The position numbers and the translations under genes were made by a program. This document shows, piece after piece, positions 18,004 through 27,416 of a stretch of DNA of 64,000 nucleotides. Positions within the stretch are counted from its first letter, which is position 1. Every line of letters begins with the position of its first letter. Under the pieces are notes generated by a model that saw only the letters and a list, made by a program, of their open reading frames with translations, was not told the DNA's origin and made no database searches. The DNA lies in NCBI GenBank assembly GCA_041687435.1, contig JAWLBX010000003.1, forward strand, positions 1 to 64,000. The letters run 5' to 3'. This DNA is from JACKII01 sp041687435 (GTDB lineage: Bacteria; Pseudomonadota; Alphaproteobacteria; Bin95).

Positions 18004-18693
18004 TTAAACGGACAGGAAGCGGGTGACCTTTTCCTCGTCGACGCCGTTGCGGAGGGATTCGTGGACGAATTCGCCGTTCTCGATCACCACCACGCGGTCG
18101 GCGACGTCGAGGGCGAAGCGCAGCACCTGTTCCGAGACGACGATGGACAGGCCGCGCTCGTCGCGGATGCGTTTCAGGGTGCGCGCCATTTCCAGGATGA
18201 TGGAGGGCTGGATGCCCTCCGTCGGCTCGTCCAGCAGCAGCACCTTCGGATCGGAGGCGAGTGCGCGGGCGATTGCAAGTTGCTGCTGCTGGCCGCCGGA
18301 GAGGTTGCCGCCGCGGCGGGACTTCATCTCCAGCAGCACCGGGAACAGTTCGTAAATGTCCGGGCTGACCGTCTTTTTGCCGGTCACGGTCAGGCCCGTC
18401 TCGACATTCTCCTGCACCGTCATGGTGGAGAAAATCTGCCGCCCCTGGGGCACATAGGCGATGCCGCTGGCAACGCGCTGATAGGGCTTCAGGCGGGTGA
18501 CCTCGGCCCCGTTGATGCTGACCGATCCGCTTGTGGCGGGTACGATGCCCATCAGGGTTTTCATCAGCGTGGTCTTGCCCATGCCGTTCCGGCCCATGAT
18601 GGCAACGATCTCGCCCGGTTCCATCTGGAAGTCGAGGCCGTGCAGCACTTCCGACTGGCCATAGGCTGCACGCAGGTTTTCGATTGCAAGCAT
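18004..18693 (-). CDS. urtE: Urea/short-amide ABC transporter ATP-binding protein
   Basis: This 229-residue ATPase has Walker A GRNGMGKTT, ABC signature LSGGQQQQLAIARAL and Walker B VLLLDEPTEG, followed by the H-loop-like VVSEQVL. It is the second ATPase (LivF-like) of a branched-chain-type importer. The start at 18693 follows GAGGAAA at 7-bp spacing and matches the family N-terminus MLAIENLRAAYG; a TTG extension at 18708 overlaps the previous gene. Eleven bp separate it from urtD. Confidence 0.93.
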   Translation of the reverse strand: MLAIENLRAAYGQSEVLHGLDFQMEPGEIVAIMGRNGMGKTTLMKTLMGIVPATSGSVSINGAEVTRLKPYQRVASGIAYVPQGRQIFSTMTVQENVETGLTVTGKKTVSPDIYELFPVLLEMKSRRGGNLSGGQQQQLAIARALASDPKVLLLDEPTEGIQPSIILEMARTLKRIRDERGLSIVVSEQVLRFALDVADRVVVIENGEFVHESLRNGVDEEKVTRFLSV

Positions 18694-18704
18694 GACGGTT
18701 TTCC

Positions 18705-19451
18705 TCAATGCCCCAGGTAGACTTCAACGACCTTGGGGTCGGCCTGGACGTGATCCATCGACCCTTCGGACAAAACCTTGCCCTGGTGCAGAACGGTGAC
18801 GCGGGTGGCGATGTCCTCGACGAATTTCATGTCGTGTTCGATCACAATGACCGAGCGGTCCTGAATGATCCGCTGCAGCAGTTCCGCGGTTTTGACGCGT
18901 TCGGCGACGGACATGCCGGCCACCGGTTCGTCCAGCATCAGCAGTTGCGGGTCCTGGATCAGCAACATGCCGATCTCCAGCCACTGCTTTTGGCCGTGGC
19001 TGAGGAAGGCAGCCTTCTCGTTCAGCGAGTCGGCGAGAAAGATGGTTTCCGCGGTTTCCTGGATGCGTTCGGTCACCAGGTTGTCCCGCTTGAAAAACAA
19101 TGCGCCGAATACGCCGTGACCCTTGGGGTAGGATATTTCCAGGTTCTCGAACACGGTCAGGTCTTCGTAGACCGACGGCGTTTGGAACTTGCGGCCTACG
19201 CCTGCGTGGACGATCTGGTCCTCGCGCATGGTCAGCAATTCCTGCCCCTTGAACCGGACCGAACCGGCGGTCGCTTTGGTGCGGCCGCAGATCAGGTCCA
19301 GCACCGTGGTCTTGCCGGCGCCATTGGGGCCGATAATGACCCGGCATTCGTTGGGGTCGACATAGAGGCTCAGGTCGTCCACCGCCTTGAACCCGTCGAA
19401 GGATACGGTCAGCCCTTCGACTGCCAGCACAAAATCGGATGCTGTTGTCAT
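18705..19451 (-). CDS. urtD: Urea/short-amide ABC transporter ATP-binding protein
   Basis: A 248-residue LivG-like ATPase with Walker A GPNGAGKTT, the signature LSHGQKQWLEIGMLL (the HGQKQ variant is typical of UrtD) and Walker B LLMLDEPVAG, then IEHDMKFVEDIA. It pairs with UrtE to drive uptake through UrtBC. The gene is 10 bp after urtC. Confidence 0.94.
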   Translation of the reverse strand: MTTASDFVLAVEGLTVSFDGFKAVDDLSLYVDPNECRVIIGPNGAGKTTVLDLICGRTKATAGSVRFKGQELLTMREDQIVHAGVGRKFQTPSVYEDLTVFENLEISYPKGHGVFGALFFKRDNLVTERIQETAETIFLADSLNEKAAFLSHGQKQWLEIGMLLIQDPQLLMLDEPVAGMSVAERVKTAELLQRIIQDRSVIVIEHDMKFVEDIATRVTVLHQGKVLSEGSMDHVQADPKVVEVYLGH

Positions 19452-19461
19452 GGTGCCCCTC

Positions 19462-20595
19462 CTATTCGGCCGGCGCGTTGGCGGTGCGCGCGGGTTGCTT
19501 TGCAGCGGCGCGCTGTGGAATCAGCTTGCGGAGATAGGGGGCGACGTACTGGTCATAGATGCCGGCCAGGCCGTTCGGAAACACCAGCACCACGGCGATA
19601 AACAGGCCGCCGAGACCCAACAGCCAGAGCTCCGGGAAGCTTTCGGAAAAGGTGGTCTTGGCCCAGTTCACCAGCAGCGCCCCGTAGACCGCGCCAAAGA
19701 TCGAAAGCCGCCCGCCGACTGCGCAGAAAATCACCATCTCAATGGACGGCATGATGCCGACGAAACTGGGCGACATGAAGCCGACCTGCAGCGTAAACAT
19801 CGCCCCGCCGATTGCCGCGAAGGCCGCGCCGGCGCAAAACACGAAGATCTTGAAGTTGGCGACGTCATAGCCGGAGAAGCGCACCCGGTCCTCCTGGTCG
19901 CGCATGGCAATCAGGATGCGCCCCAGCTTCGACTTGCGGATGAAATGCGCCGCCAGCAGGCAGCCGAACAGCAGGATACCATTGACGAAGTAGAGGATTT
20001 CCTTGGCTTCGTCGGTGCGGATATCCCACCCTTCGAGGGTACGCAGGTCGGTAATGCCATTGACGCCGCCGGTGTAGCCCTGCTGGCCGATGATTAGGAT
20101 GGTCAGAATGGCAGCGATGGCTTGGGTGATGATGGCGAAATACACGCCGCCCACCCGCCGCTTGAACATCGCGACGCCGATGATGAAGGCAAAGACCGTC
20201 GGCACAGCGACCACGGCAAAGAGGGTGAAGGGCAGGCTGTAGAACGGCTGCCACCAAGCCGGCAGCTCGGTGATCTGGTTCCAGTCCATGAAGTCCGGAA
20301 TGCCGGGGGTGGATTGGATCGCCGTTGCCTCTGGCGTGGAAGCCTCCAGCTTCAGGAACATGGCCATGCAATAGCCGCCGAGGCCGAAGAAAATTCCCTG
20401 GCCCAGGCTCAGGATGCCGCCCGCCCCCCAGCACAACACCAGGCCGACCGCGACGAAGGCATAGGTCAAATACTTACCGAACAGGTTGAGCCGAAAGGTG
20501 TCGAGCGCGGCCGGGAAAACCAGGAAGATGATCGCGGCGAGAATGGCGAAGCCGGCGATCTCCGCAGGCGTGAAGAAGCGATTGCGTGCGAACAT
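19462..20595 (-). CDS. urtC: Urea/short-amide ABC transporter permease
   Basis: This 377-residue LivM-like permease has about ten hydrophobic helices and conserved pieces LSLGQGIFFGLGGYCMAMFL, YFAIITQAIAAIL, VNGITDLRTLEG and IFVFCAGAAFAAIGGAMF. The insertion after the first helices (EASTPEATAIQSTPGIPDF) is usual in UrtC-type permeases. The C-terminus is basic (LIPQRAAAKQPAR). It would form the membrane channel with UrtB, whose gene ends 13 bp upstream but is frame-broken here. Confidence 0.93.
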   Translation of the reverse strand: MFARNRFFTPAEIAGFAILAAIIFLVFPAALDTFRLNLFGKYLTYAFVAVGLVLCWGAGGILSLGQGIFFGLGGYCMAMFLKLEASTPEATAIQSTPGIPDFMDWNQITELPAWWQPFYSLPFTLFAVVAVPTVFAFIIGVAMFKRRVGGVYFAIITQAIAAILTILIIGQQGYTGGVNGITDLRTLEGWDIRTDEAKEILYFVNGILLFGCLLAAHFIRKSKLGRILIAMRDQEDRVRFSGYDVANFKIFVFCAGAAFAAIGGAMFTLQVGFMSPSFVGIMPSIEMVIFCAVGGRLSIFGAVYGALLVNWAKTTFSESFPELWLLGLGGLFIAVVLVFPNGLAGIYDQYVAPYLRKLIPQRAAAKQPARTANAPAE

Positions 20596-20608
20596 GGCGG
20601 CTTTTCCC

Positions 20609-21540
20609 TTACTTCCGCAGCTTCAGGGCGAAGAGGCCCTGCGGGCGCAACATCAGAATGCCGACCACGGTCAGCAGCGTGAGCACCTTGGCCATCGAGC
20701 CGGACAGGAAGAACTCCATGATCGACTGAGCCTGGCTGATCGAAAACGCCGAAGCGATGGTGCCGAGCAGGCTGGCTGCGCCGCCGAACACGACCACCAG
20801 GAAGGTATCGACAATGTAGAGCTGGCCGGCGGTCGGTCCGGTCGAGCCGATCCGATCATGGTGAATGCGGAGCCGGCGACGCCGGCGACACCGCAGCCAA
20901 TGCCAAAGGTCAGCCGGTCGGTTCGCTCCGTGTTGATACCGACAGCACCGGCCATCACCCGGTTCTGGGTCACAGCGCGGACCTGCTTGCCCCAACCCGA
21001 CCGGAACATCATCAGGTAGACAGCCGCCGAGATGCTTATGGCCAGCACCATCACAAATATGCCGTTGATCGGAATTTCGATCAGGTCTGTGAGCGGCAAC
21101 GATCCCATCATCCAATCGGGGATTGTCACGCCGACCTCCCGCGCGCCGAAGACCGAGCGGTAAATCTGCTGCAGGATCAGGCTTAGGCCCCAGGTCGCCA
21201 GCAGGGTATCCAATGGACGTTTGTAAAGGTATCTTATCAGACCCCACTCGACCAGCATTCCCAGCCCCCCGGAGACAAAGAATGCTGCGATCATGGCAAT
21301 AAAGAAATAGATTCCAAAAAGTGCCGGCAAATAAGTAGAGAACGCATTGGAAAGAAGGTAGGTCACATAGGCGCCCAGGATCATGAATTCGCCATGCGCC
21401 ATGTTGATGACGCCCATCTGGCCGAAAATGATGGCCAGCCCCAGCGCCATGAGAATAAAGACGGAAAACAAAATCAGTCCGGCGAACCCTTGCATGGCAA
21501 AGATCGCGGTCAATTCGCCCATCGAGTAGTCGGCGAACAT
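20609..21540 (-). pseudogene. urtB: urtB, permease gene with a 5-bp tandem duplication frameshift
   Basis: The first part, from 21540, encodes a LivH/UrtB-type permease up to AGSAFTMIGS, with the conserved GQMGVINMAHGEFMILGAYV segment. Translation then leaves the family sequence. The true continuation, STGPTAGQLYIVDTFLVVVF to PQGLFALKLRK, is open in another frame and ends at 20609. At the junction CCGAT is directly duplicated (20847-20851 and 20852-20856). Removing one copy restores IGSTGPTAG perfectly. Without repair the permease would lose its last 80 or so residues. It may be a real recent slippage mutation or a sequence error. The ATG at 21540 has GGAG 8 bp upstream. Confidence 0.85.
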
Positions 21541-21570
21541 GGTCTGAACTCCATCGGCGGTCAGTGCGCC

Positions 21571-21615
21571 GCCCAAGAGGGGATTGCCCAAGAGGGGATT
21601 GCCCGAGAGGGGATT
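21571..21615. repeat. 15-bp tandem repeat, three copies, between urtA and urtB
   Basis: Copies GCCCAAGAGGGGATT at 21571-21585 and 21586-21600 are identical; the third at 21601-21615 differs by one base. On the minus strand the frame shared with urtB reads Asn-Pro-Leu-Leu/Ser-Gly per unit. The whole 138-bp spacer between the urtA stop and the urtB start codon is open in that frame and Pro/Gly/Ala-rich, so translation could begin at a TTG inside a repeat copy. Confidence 0.8.
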
Positions 21616-21678
21616 GACGGTGGCCGGAGGTGCGCCGGACCCGGGCGGTCGTGCCTGCGCGGGTCCGGCGGCATCGGC

Positions 21679-22947
21679 TTATTGGTATCCGGCCGGGAAC
21701 GGATCGGGCTCGACCAGGTCCGTGGTCTCGAACACCACGTCGTACTGGCCGTCTCGGCGGGCATGGCCGACGCGGGTCTTGGACCAAAGGTGATGGTTCG
21801 CGTGGATCTTGACGTAGCCTTCCGGTGCCTTGGTGAATTCGATGCCGGGTGATGCCGCCCGGACCTTGTCCACATCGAAGGATCCGGCTTTTTCCACCGC
21901 AGCCTTCCACAGCCAGGGGCCGAGATAGGCGGCCTGGGTCACGTCGCCGATCACCATGTCCTCGCCCCACATCTTTTTGAACGCGGCGACGAATTCCTGG
22001 TTGTTCGGGTTGTCCAGGCTCTGGAAGTATTTCATGCAGGCATAGGCGCCTTCGATGTTCTCACCGCCGATGCCGCGGATTTCGTCCTCGGTGACCGAAA
22101 TGGTCAGCAGGATCGGCGCTTCCTTGGTCATGTCGATGCCGGCGGCCTTCAACTGCTTGTAGAAGGCGACGTTCGATCCGCCGACGACAATGGCGTAGAT
22201 CACGTCCGGCTTGCGCAGGCGGATCTTGTTTATGACCGAATTGAACTGGGTGTGGCCGAGCGGATAGTACTCCTCGCCCTTCACTTCCAGGCCCAGCTTT
22301 TCGATATGCTTGCGTGCAATCTTGTTGGAGGTGCGCGGCCAGATATAATCCGAGCCCAGCAGATAGAACGACTTGGCGCCCTTCGTGCGGGTGACCCAAT
22401 CGATGCCGGCGATGATCTGCTGTGTCGCCTCCTGGCCAGTGTAGATCACGTTCGGCGACTGCTCCAGGCCTTCATAGAAGGTTGGGTAGTAGAGGAAGCC
22501 GTTGTATTGCTCGAACACTGGCAGCACCGCCTTGCGGCTGGCCGACGTCCAGCAGCCCATGACTGAGGCGACCTTGTCGTTGACCAGCAGCTTCCGCGCC
22601 TTCTCCGCAAAGGTCGGCCAGTCGGATGCGCCGTCTTCCTGGATGTATTCAATCTTGCGGCCCAGAATGCCGCCCTGCGCGTTGATCTGCTCGATTGCCA
22701 GCTTTTCCGCCTGCACCGATCCGGTCTCGGAGATTGCCATGGTGCCGGTGATCGAGTGCAGAATACCGATGGTCACAGCGGTATCTGTGACGGCCAAGCC
22801 GGTGGTGTTGACCTGCGCGGTCGGATAGTCCGCCGCCCGCACGAATTTGGAGGCGAACAGCCCGGCTGTCAGAGCTGCGCCCCCCATCAAAATGTTGCGG
22901 CGGCTGAAATTTCCAGAAAAAGGCGATTTCGACACTTTGTCTGACAT
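21679..22947 (-). CDS. urtA: Urea/short-amide ABC transporter substrate-binding protein, Tat-exported
   Basis: The 422-residue protein starts with a Tat signal: SRRNILMGGAALTAGL preceded by a polar N-region and ending near FVRAADYP. The mature part is a periplasmic binding protein of the UrtA/FmdD type, with VTIGILHSITGTMAISE, YIQEDGASDWPTFAEKARKL and GCWTSASRKAVLPVFE, all characteristic of urea/amide binders. It delivers substrate to UrtBC. It is the first gene of the urt-fmd operon and lies 217 bp from the divergent sensor kinase. The start at 22947 was chosen because the upstream extension carries no signal features. Confidence 0.95.
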   Translation of the reverse strand: MSDKVSKSPFSGNFSRRNILMGGAALTAGLFASKFVRAADYPTAQVNTTGLAVTDTAVTIGILHSITGTMAISETGSVQAEKLAIEQINAQGGILGRKIEYIQEDGASDWPTFAEKARKLLVNDKVASVMGCWTSASRKAVLPVFEQYNGFLYYPTFYEGLEQSPNVIYTGQEATQQIIAGIDWVTRTKGAKSFYLLGSDYIWPRTSNKIARKHIEKLGLEVKGEEYYPLGHTQFNSVINKIRLRKPDVIYAIVVGGSNVAFYKQLKAAGIDMTKEAPILLTISVTEDEIRGIGGENIEGAYACMKYFQSLDNPNNQEFVAAFKKMWGEDMVIGDVTQAAYLGPWLWKAAVEKAGSFDVDKVRAASPGIEFTKAPEGYVKIHANHHLWSKTRVGHARRDGQYDVVFETTDLVEPDPFPAGYQ

Positions 22948-23164
22948 GACGTGATCCTTTTGGCGTGGCCGGAAGTGTTGAATCCGTTGACGCCGATCAG
23001 GATCACATTCATGCTGCAACGCAACAATCAGCAGAAATGCGTAGTGCGATCGGCATTTGTACCCTGTAGCGTCCGCTCCGATCACACGACCCTGACCCGA
23101 CTGGCAACAGCGTGGTGTCTTGTGCCGGAACCAGAGAACCGAATCGCGGTGAACAAGGATCGGA
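22948..23164. promoter_or_regulatory. Divergent promoter region of urtA and the NCS1-kinase gene
   Basis: This 217-bp non-coding region separates the two divergent transcription units and must hold both promoters. I looked for a sigma-54 GG-N10-GC element on both strands and found no convincing one. The kinase gene has an AAGGA ribosome site at about 23155. A likely target for the LuxR-type regulator encoded at 26499, but no dyad stands out. Confidence 0.5.
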
Positions 23165-26100
23165 ATGGCAGGAGATTATTCGGTATCCCGCGTCAGACGC
23201 ACCTATAACCAATGGGTTGCGAACGAGACGCTGGAAGATTTCGCCCTGCGGTTCACTGCCTACCGGGCGCGCAAATGGCCGTCGCTGCGGGTGGCCAATA
23301 CCGCCATCGGCTCCATCTCCTTTCTGGCGCTGGAGGCCATTGGCGCGGTGATGACCCTGTCCTATGGCTTCAACAACGCAATTGCAGCAATTTTGATCGT
23401 CGGTGCCGTTTTGTTCATCACCGGCCTGCCGATCAGCTACCACTCGGCCCGGGCCGGCGTGGATATCGACCTGCTGACCCGCGGGGCGGGTTTCGGGTAT
23501 TTGGGTTCCACCGTCACCTCGCTGATTTATGCGAGCTTCACCTTCATCTTTTTCGCCCTCGAAGCGGCGATCCTCTCGCAGGCGCTGGAATATTGCCTGG
23601 GCCTGCCGCTGGAGATCGGTTACCTGCTCAACGCGCTGCTGGTGATCCCGCTGGTGACACACGGGTTTGCCCGGATCGGCGCATTCCAGAAATGGACCCA
23701 GCCGTTGTGGGTTGTGCTGCAAATTCTGCCATTTGCCGGACTGCTTTGGGTTGGCGTCGATATTCTGCCATGGCTGGAGCATCGGGGTGTGCTGCAGGCG
23801 GGGGCAGGCGGGATTGACCCAGTCATGGTTGCAGCTGCAACCGGCATCGGCTTTGCCCTGATCGCGCAGATTGGCGAGCAGGTGGATTTCCTGCGCTTCC
23901 TGCCGAAGCCTCAGACTCGCCGTGACTGTGTGTCCTGGTGGTTCGCCCTGGTCTCCGCCGGGCCGGGTTGGGCCGTCATCGGCACGCTGAAGATGCTGGC
24001 GGGGTCGTTCCTGACCGTGCTGATCCTGAACGCCGGCGTGCCGGCCGAAGCCGCCATCGAACCGACCAAGATGTATCTTGCCGCCTACGAGATGTTCCTG
24101 CCGCCGGAAACAGCGCTGTTGCTGACCATCGGCTTTGTCATCCTGGCGCAGTTGAAGATCAACGTGACGAATGCCTATGCAGGCTCCATTGCATGGTCCA
24201 ATTTCTTCGCGCGCATTACCCACAGCCACCCGGGGCGCGTGGTCTGGCTGGTGTTCAATGTCGCCATTGCGCTGATGCTGATGGAATTCGGCGTGTTTGG
24301 CGCGCTGGAAAACACCCTCGCCATCTATTCCCATGTCGCCCTGGCCTGGATTGGCGCCATCGCCGCCGACCTGATGATCAATCTGCCATTGGGATTGCGG
24401 CCGAAACGGATTGAGTTCCGGCGCGCCTATCTGTTCGATATCAACCCTGTTGGTGTTGGTGCGGCCGTGCTGGCAGCGCTGTTCTCGTTGGTCATATCGC
24501 TCGGCATTTTTGGCAGCGGCATGGCGGCGTTTTCGAGCTGGATTGCCTTTGGCACGGCGATGATCGCGGCGCCCGCCATCGCACTAGCGACCCGCGGCCG
24601 GTATTACCTGGCCAGGGAGCCGGCGCCGGCAAGCGCCGCGGGCGAACGCACCTGCATCATTTGCGAGCACAAATTCGACGCCCACGACATGGTGGACTGC
24701 CCGTTCCACCGTGGTTCGGTTTGCTCGCTTTGCTGCACGCTGGAAAGCCGTTGCGAGGATGCCTGCAAGCCGAATGCACGCCTGCACAACCAGATCACAG
24801 CATTGGCTCGTCACCTGTTGCCGGAACGTGTCCAGGAAGCGGTTTTGTCCCGCTACGGCAGTTTCGGGCTGACCTTCGGCGTCATGGCGCTGATCGTCGG
24901 TGCCCTGTTGCTGATCGTCTATCAGAACTTTCAGGTGGTTGCGCCGGATTCAGCCGACGCGGTAGGGCGCGCGCTGGCTCTGTCCTTTGTCATCCTGGTG
25001 ATCCTGGTTGGCGTGACTGCGTGGCTTTACACCTTGTCGGATGAAAGCCGGGTTCTGGCCACCCGCGAGCGCGAGTTACAGACGCAGCGCTTGTTGGCGG
25101 AAATTGAGGCGCACCGGCGCACCGATGCCGAGTTGCAGCAGGCAAAGGAGACTGCGGAGGCGGCGAACCGGGCGAAAAGCCGCTATCTCGTCGGCATCAC
25201 GCATGAGTTGCGTACGCCGTTGAACGCCATTCTCGGCTATGCGCAGCTGCTGGAAAACGACCAGACCATCCCCGAGCACCGCCGCCCCAGCGTCCGCACC
25301 ATCCGCCATTCGTCGGAGCACCTAGCGGACCTGATCGAAGGCCTGCTCGACATTTCGAAGATCGAGGCCGGCCGGATCGAGGTTTATCGGGTGGAGGTCA
25401 ATCTGCGCGAACTGCTGGATCAGATTACGGCCATCTTCGCGATCGAAGCGCAGGCCAACGGGTTGCAGTTCATAGCCGACATCGCCCCAAACACTCCTGC
25501 CTTCGTGTTCGCTGACGAACGCCGCCTGCGCCAGATCCTCATCAACCTGCTCTCGAACGCGGTGCGCTACACGGACAAGGGGTCTGTGCGGTTTTCGGTG
25601 TCATTTCAGAACGACATCGCAAGCATTGCCGTGGCCGACACCGGGCGGGGCATCCCTCGGTCGGAATGGGACCGGATCTTCACGCCGTTCGAGCGCATCG
25701 TCGATCCCGACAATGTCGTGCCGGGCACGGGGCTGGGGCTTACCATCACCAAGCTGCTGGTGGAAATGCTGGGCGGCGAGCTGACCTTGACCAGTGAGCC
25801 TGGCCAGGGTTCCACTTTCCGCGTGCGGCTGTTCCTGAACCGAAGCCAGCGGACGGCACCGGCGGATCAAAAGCGGCCACGGCGCGGCTATGCGGGGCCG
25901 CGGCAGCACATCCTGATCGTCGATGACAACCTGAACCACCGCCAGCTTCTGGCCGATGCCCTGGGGCCGCTGGGCTTCCTGCTATCCATGGCCGAATCGG
26001 GCGAGGTTGCGCTCAGCATTGCCGGTGCGAACCCGCCGGACCTAGCATTAATCGATGTAGCGATGCCCGGCATGTCCGGGATTGAACTGACGGCACGGCT

Positions 26101-26509
26101 GCGCCGTGACTGCGGTCTGCAAGCGCCAGTGGTCTTGGTTTCCGCCCACGCTGGCGACCAGTTGCACCGGCTGGACGATAACGTTTGTCATGACGGCTTT
26201 CTTGCAAAGCCCGTCAATATCCCTGTGCTGCTGGATCGCGTTGGCAGCCTGCTGGGCCTTGAATGGACCTATGAGAAGGCGCGTTCCAGCACGGCCGAGG
26301 AGCCATTGTCAGCGCCCGCGGCGCTTCTCGACGCGCTTGATCGGGCGCTGGCGATCGCACATCTTCGCGGCCTGCAGGATGTGCTGTCCGGGATGGACGC
26401 CAACGACAAAGCCACCGAAACCTTCCGTCATCGTGCCGCCGCATTGATCGCGGCCGTCGATTTGCAAGGTCTTTCCGCTCTCATAAAGGATACGCGCGAT
26501 GCCGGTTGA
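23165..26509 (+). CDS. NCS1 permease-fused hybrid histidine kinase
   Basis: This 1114-residue protein joins five parts. Residues about 35-480 are a nucleobase:cation symporter-1 (codB-like) permease with 12 helices. About 495-540 is a Cys/His-rich knuckle (CIICEHKF, CPFHRGSVCSLCC, CEDAC). Two helices (about 555-625) and a coiled coil follow. The HisKA domain has its phospho-His in GITHELRTPLNAILGYAQ (about 679), and HATPase boxes include LLSNAVRYTD, DTGRGIP and GTGLGLTITKLL. A receiver domain has HILIVDDN and the phospho-Asp in LALIDVAMPG (about 962). Like CbrA, in which a transporter domain is fused to a kinase, it may sense a transported nitrogen compound. It overlaps the next gene by 11 bp. 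Confidence 0.92.
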   Translation: MAGDYSVSRVRRTYNQWVANETLEDFALRFTAYRARKWPSLRVANTAIGSISFLALEAIGAVMTLSYGFNNAIAAILIVGAVLFITGLPISYHSARAGVDIDLLTRGAGFGYLGSTVTSLIYASFTFIFFALEAAILSQALEYCLGLPLEIGYLLNALLVIPLVTHGFARIGAFQKWTQPLWVVLQILPFAGLLWVGVDILPWLEHRGVLQAGAGGIDPVMVAAATGIGFALIAQIGEQVDFLRFLPKPQTRRDCVSWWFALVSAGPGWAVIGTLKMLAGSFLTVLILNAGVPAEAAIEPTKMYLAAYEMFLPPETALLLTIGFVILAQLKINVTNAYAGSIAWSNFFARITHSHPGRVVWLVFNVAIALMLMEFGVFGALENTLAIYSHVALAWIGAIAADLMINLPLGLRPKRIEFRRAYLFDINPVGVGAAVLAALFSLVISLGIFGSGMAAFSSWIAFGTAMIAAPAIALATRGRYYLAREPAPASAAGERTCIICEHKFDAHDMVDCPFHRGSVCSLCCTLESRCEDACKPNARLHNQITALARHLLPERVQEAVLSRYGSFGLTFGVMALIVGALLLIVYQNFQVVAPDSADAVGRALALSFVILVILVGVTAWLYTLSDESRVLATRERELQTQRLLAEIEAHRRTDAELQQAKETAEAANRAKSRYLVGITHELRTPLNAILGYAQLLENDQTIPEHRRPSVRTIRHSSEHLADLIEGLLDISKIEAGRIEVYRVEVNLRELLDQITAIFAIEAQANGLQFIADIAPNTPAFVFADERRLRQILINLLSNAVRYTDKGSVRFSVSFQNDIASIAVADTGRGIPRSEWDRIFTPFERIVDPDNVVPGTGLGLTITKLLVEMLGGELTLTSEPGQGSTFRVRLFLNRSQRTAPADQKRPRRGYAGPRQHILIVDDNLNHRQLLADALGPLGFLLSMAESGEVALSIAGANPPDLALIDVAMPGMSGIELTARLRRDCGLQAPVVLVSAHAGDQLHRLDDNVCHDGFLAKPVNIPVLLDRVGSLLGLEWTYEKARSSTAEEPLSAPAALLDALDRALAIAHLRGLQDVLSGMDANDKATETFRHRAAALIAAVDLQGLSALIKDTRDAG

Positions 26510-27416
26510 GGCAGGGGAGCCACGGCGGCTGGTGCTGCTGGTGGACGATAGCCCCGAAACGTTGACCGCGCTGGTAGAGGCGCTGGAAGGCGCCTCGCTG
26601 ACTGCTTTGGTTGCGCGCGATGGCCTCTCGGCCATTGGTCTGCTGGATCGCGTCAAACCCGATCTGATCCTGATGGATGCAGTCATGCCGGGCATTGACG
26701 GCTTCGAGACCTGCCGGCGGATCAAGAAAATTCCGGCCATGTCGCTGACGCCGGTAATCTTCATGACGGGTCTTAGCGAGCGGGAACACGTGATTGCCGG
26801 GCTTGAGGCGGGCGGCGTGGATTACGTCACCAAGCCGATTGACCAGCAGGAAATGCTGGCCCGCATCCGCATTCATCTGACCAATGCCGATTTTGTCCAC
26901 GAAGCGCGGGAGGCGTTGGATGCCACGGGGCCGGGCGTGGTCTCCATTGGGCGGAGCGGCAGGGTCAACTGGGCTTCCCGCCGGGCGGAGGCCTGCCTGG
27001 GGCCGGCCATGGCCAATCTTGCGGACGACGCGCGGGATACCATCAGCCTGTGGCTCGCAGAGACCGCGGGGCAGCCGCTTTCGGAATGCCGGCCGCTCGA
27101 TATCCGCCTGAACGAAGGCCAGCTTGCTCGCCTGCAAGTGATCGCCAGGCCAGCCAGCGGCGATACCCTGGTCGGCGTCGCCATCCACGAGAACAGCAAG
27201 GACAGCGATGTCTTAAGCCAGAAGCTCGGCATATCGCAGCGCGAGGGTGAGGTGCTGTCCTGGCTGGCAAAGGGCAAGTCCAACAAGGATATTGCGGCGA
27301 TCCTGGGGCTCAGCCCCCGAACGATCACCAAGCACATCGAGAATATCCTGGAGAAGCTGGGCGCGGACAACCGGACATCGGCAGCGGTCATCGCGCTCAA
27401 ATTGCTGATGAGCTGA
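26499..27416 (+). CDS. Response regulator with LuxR-type HTH
   Basis: The 305-residue protein has a receiver domain at about residues 10-125 (LVLLVDDS, phospho-Asp in LILMDAVMPGIDGF, Lys in YVTKPID). A middle part of about 100 residues looks like a degenerate PAS fold (GPGVVSIGRSGRVNWASRRA). The C-terminal LuxR helix-turn-helix is ISQREGEVLSWLAKGKSN with LSPRTITKHIENIL. It starts inside the end of the kinase gene, so the two are a translationally coupled pair. The most economical target is the divergent urt-fmd operon. Confidence 0.92.
   Translation: MPVEAGEPRRLVLLVDDSPETLTALVEALEGASLTALVARDGLSAIGLLDRVKPDLILMDAVMPGIDGFETCRRIKKIPAMSLTPVIFMTGLSEREHVIAGLEAGGVDYVTKPIDQQEMLARIRIHLTNADFVHEAREALDATGPGVVSIGRSGRVNWASRRAEACLGPAMANLADDARDTISLWLAETAGQPLSECRPLDIRLNEGQLARLQVIARPASGDTLVGVAIHENSKDSDVLSQKLGISQREGEVLSWLAKGKSNKDIAAILGLSPRTITKHIENILEKLGADNRTSAAVIALKLLMS

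Noticed and set aside
22948..23164. Sigma-54 promoter for the urea/amide operon
   Set aside because: A TTGCA-like piece exists on the minus strand but the matching GG at the -24 position is missing.
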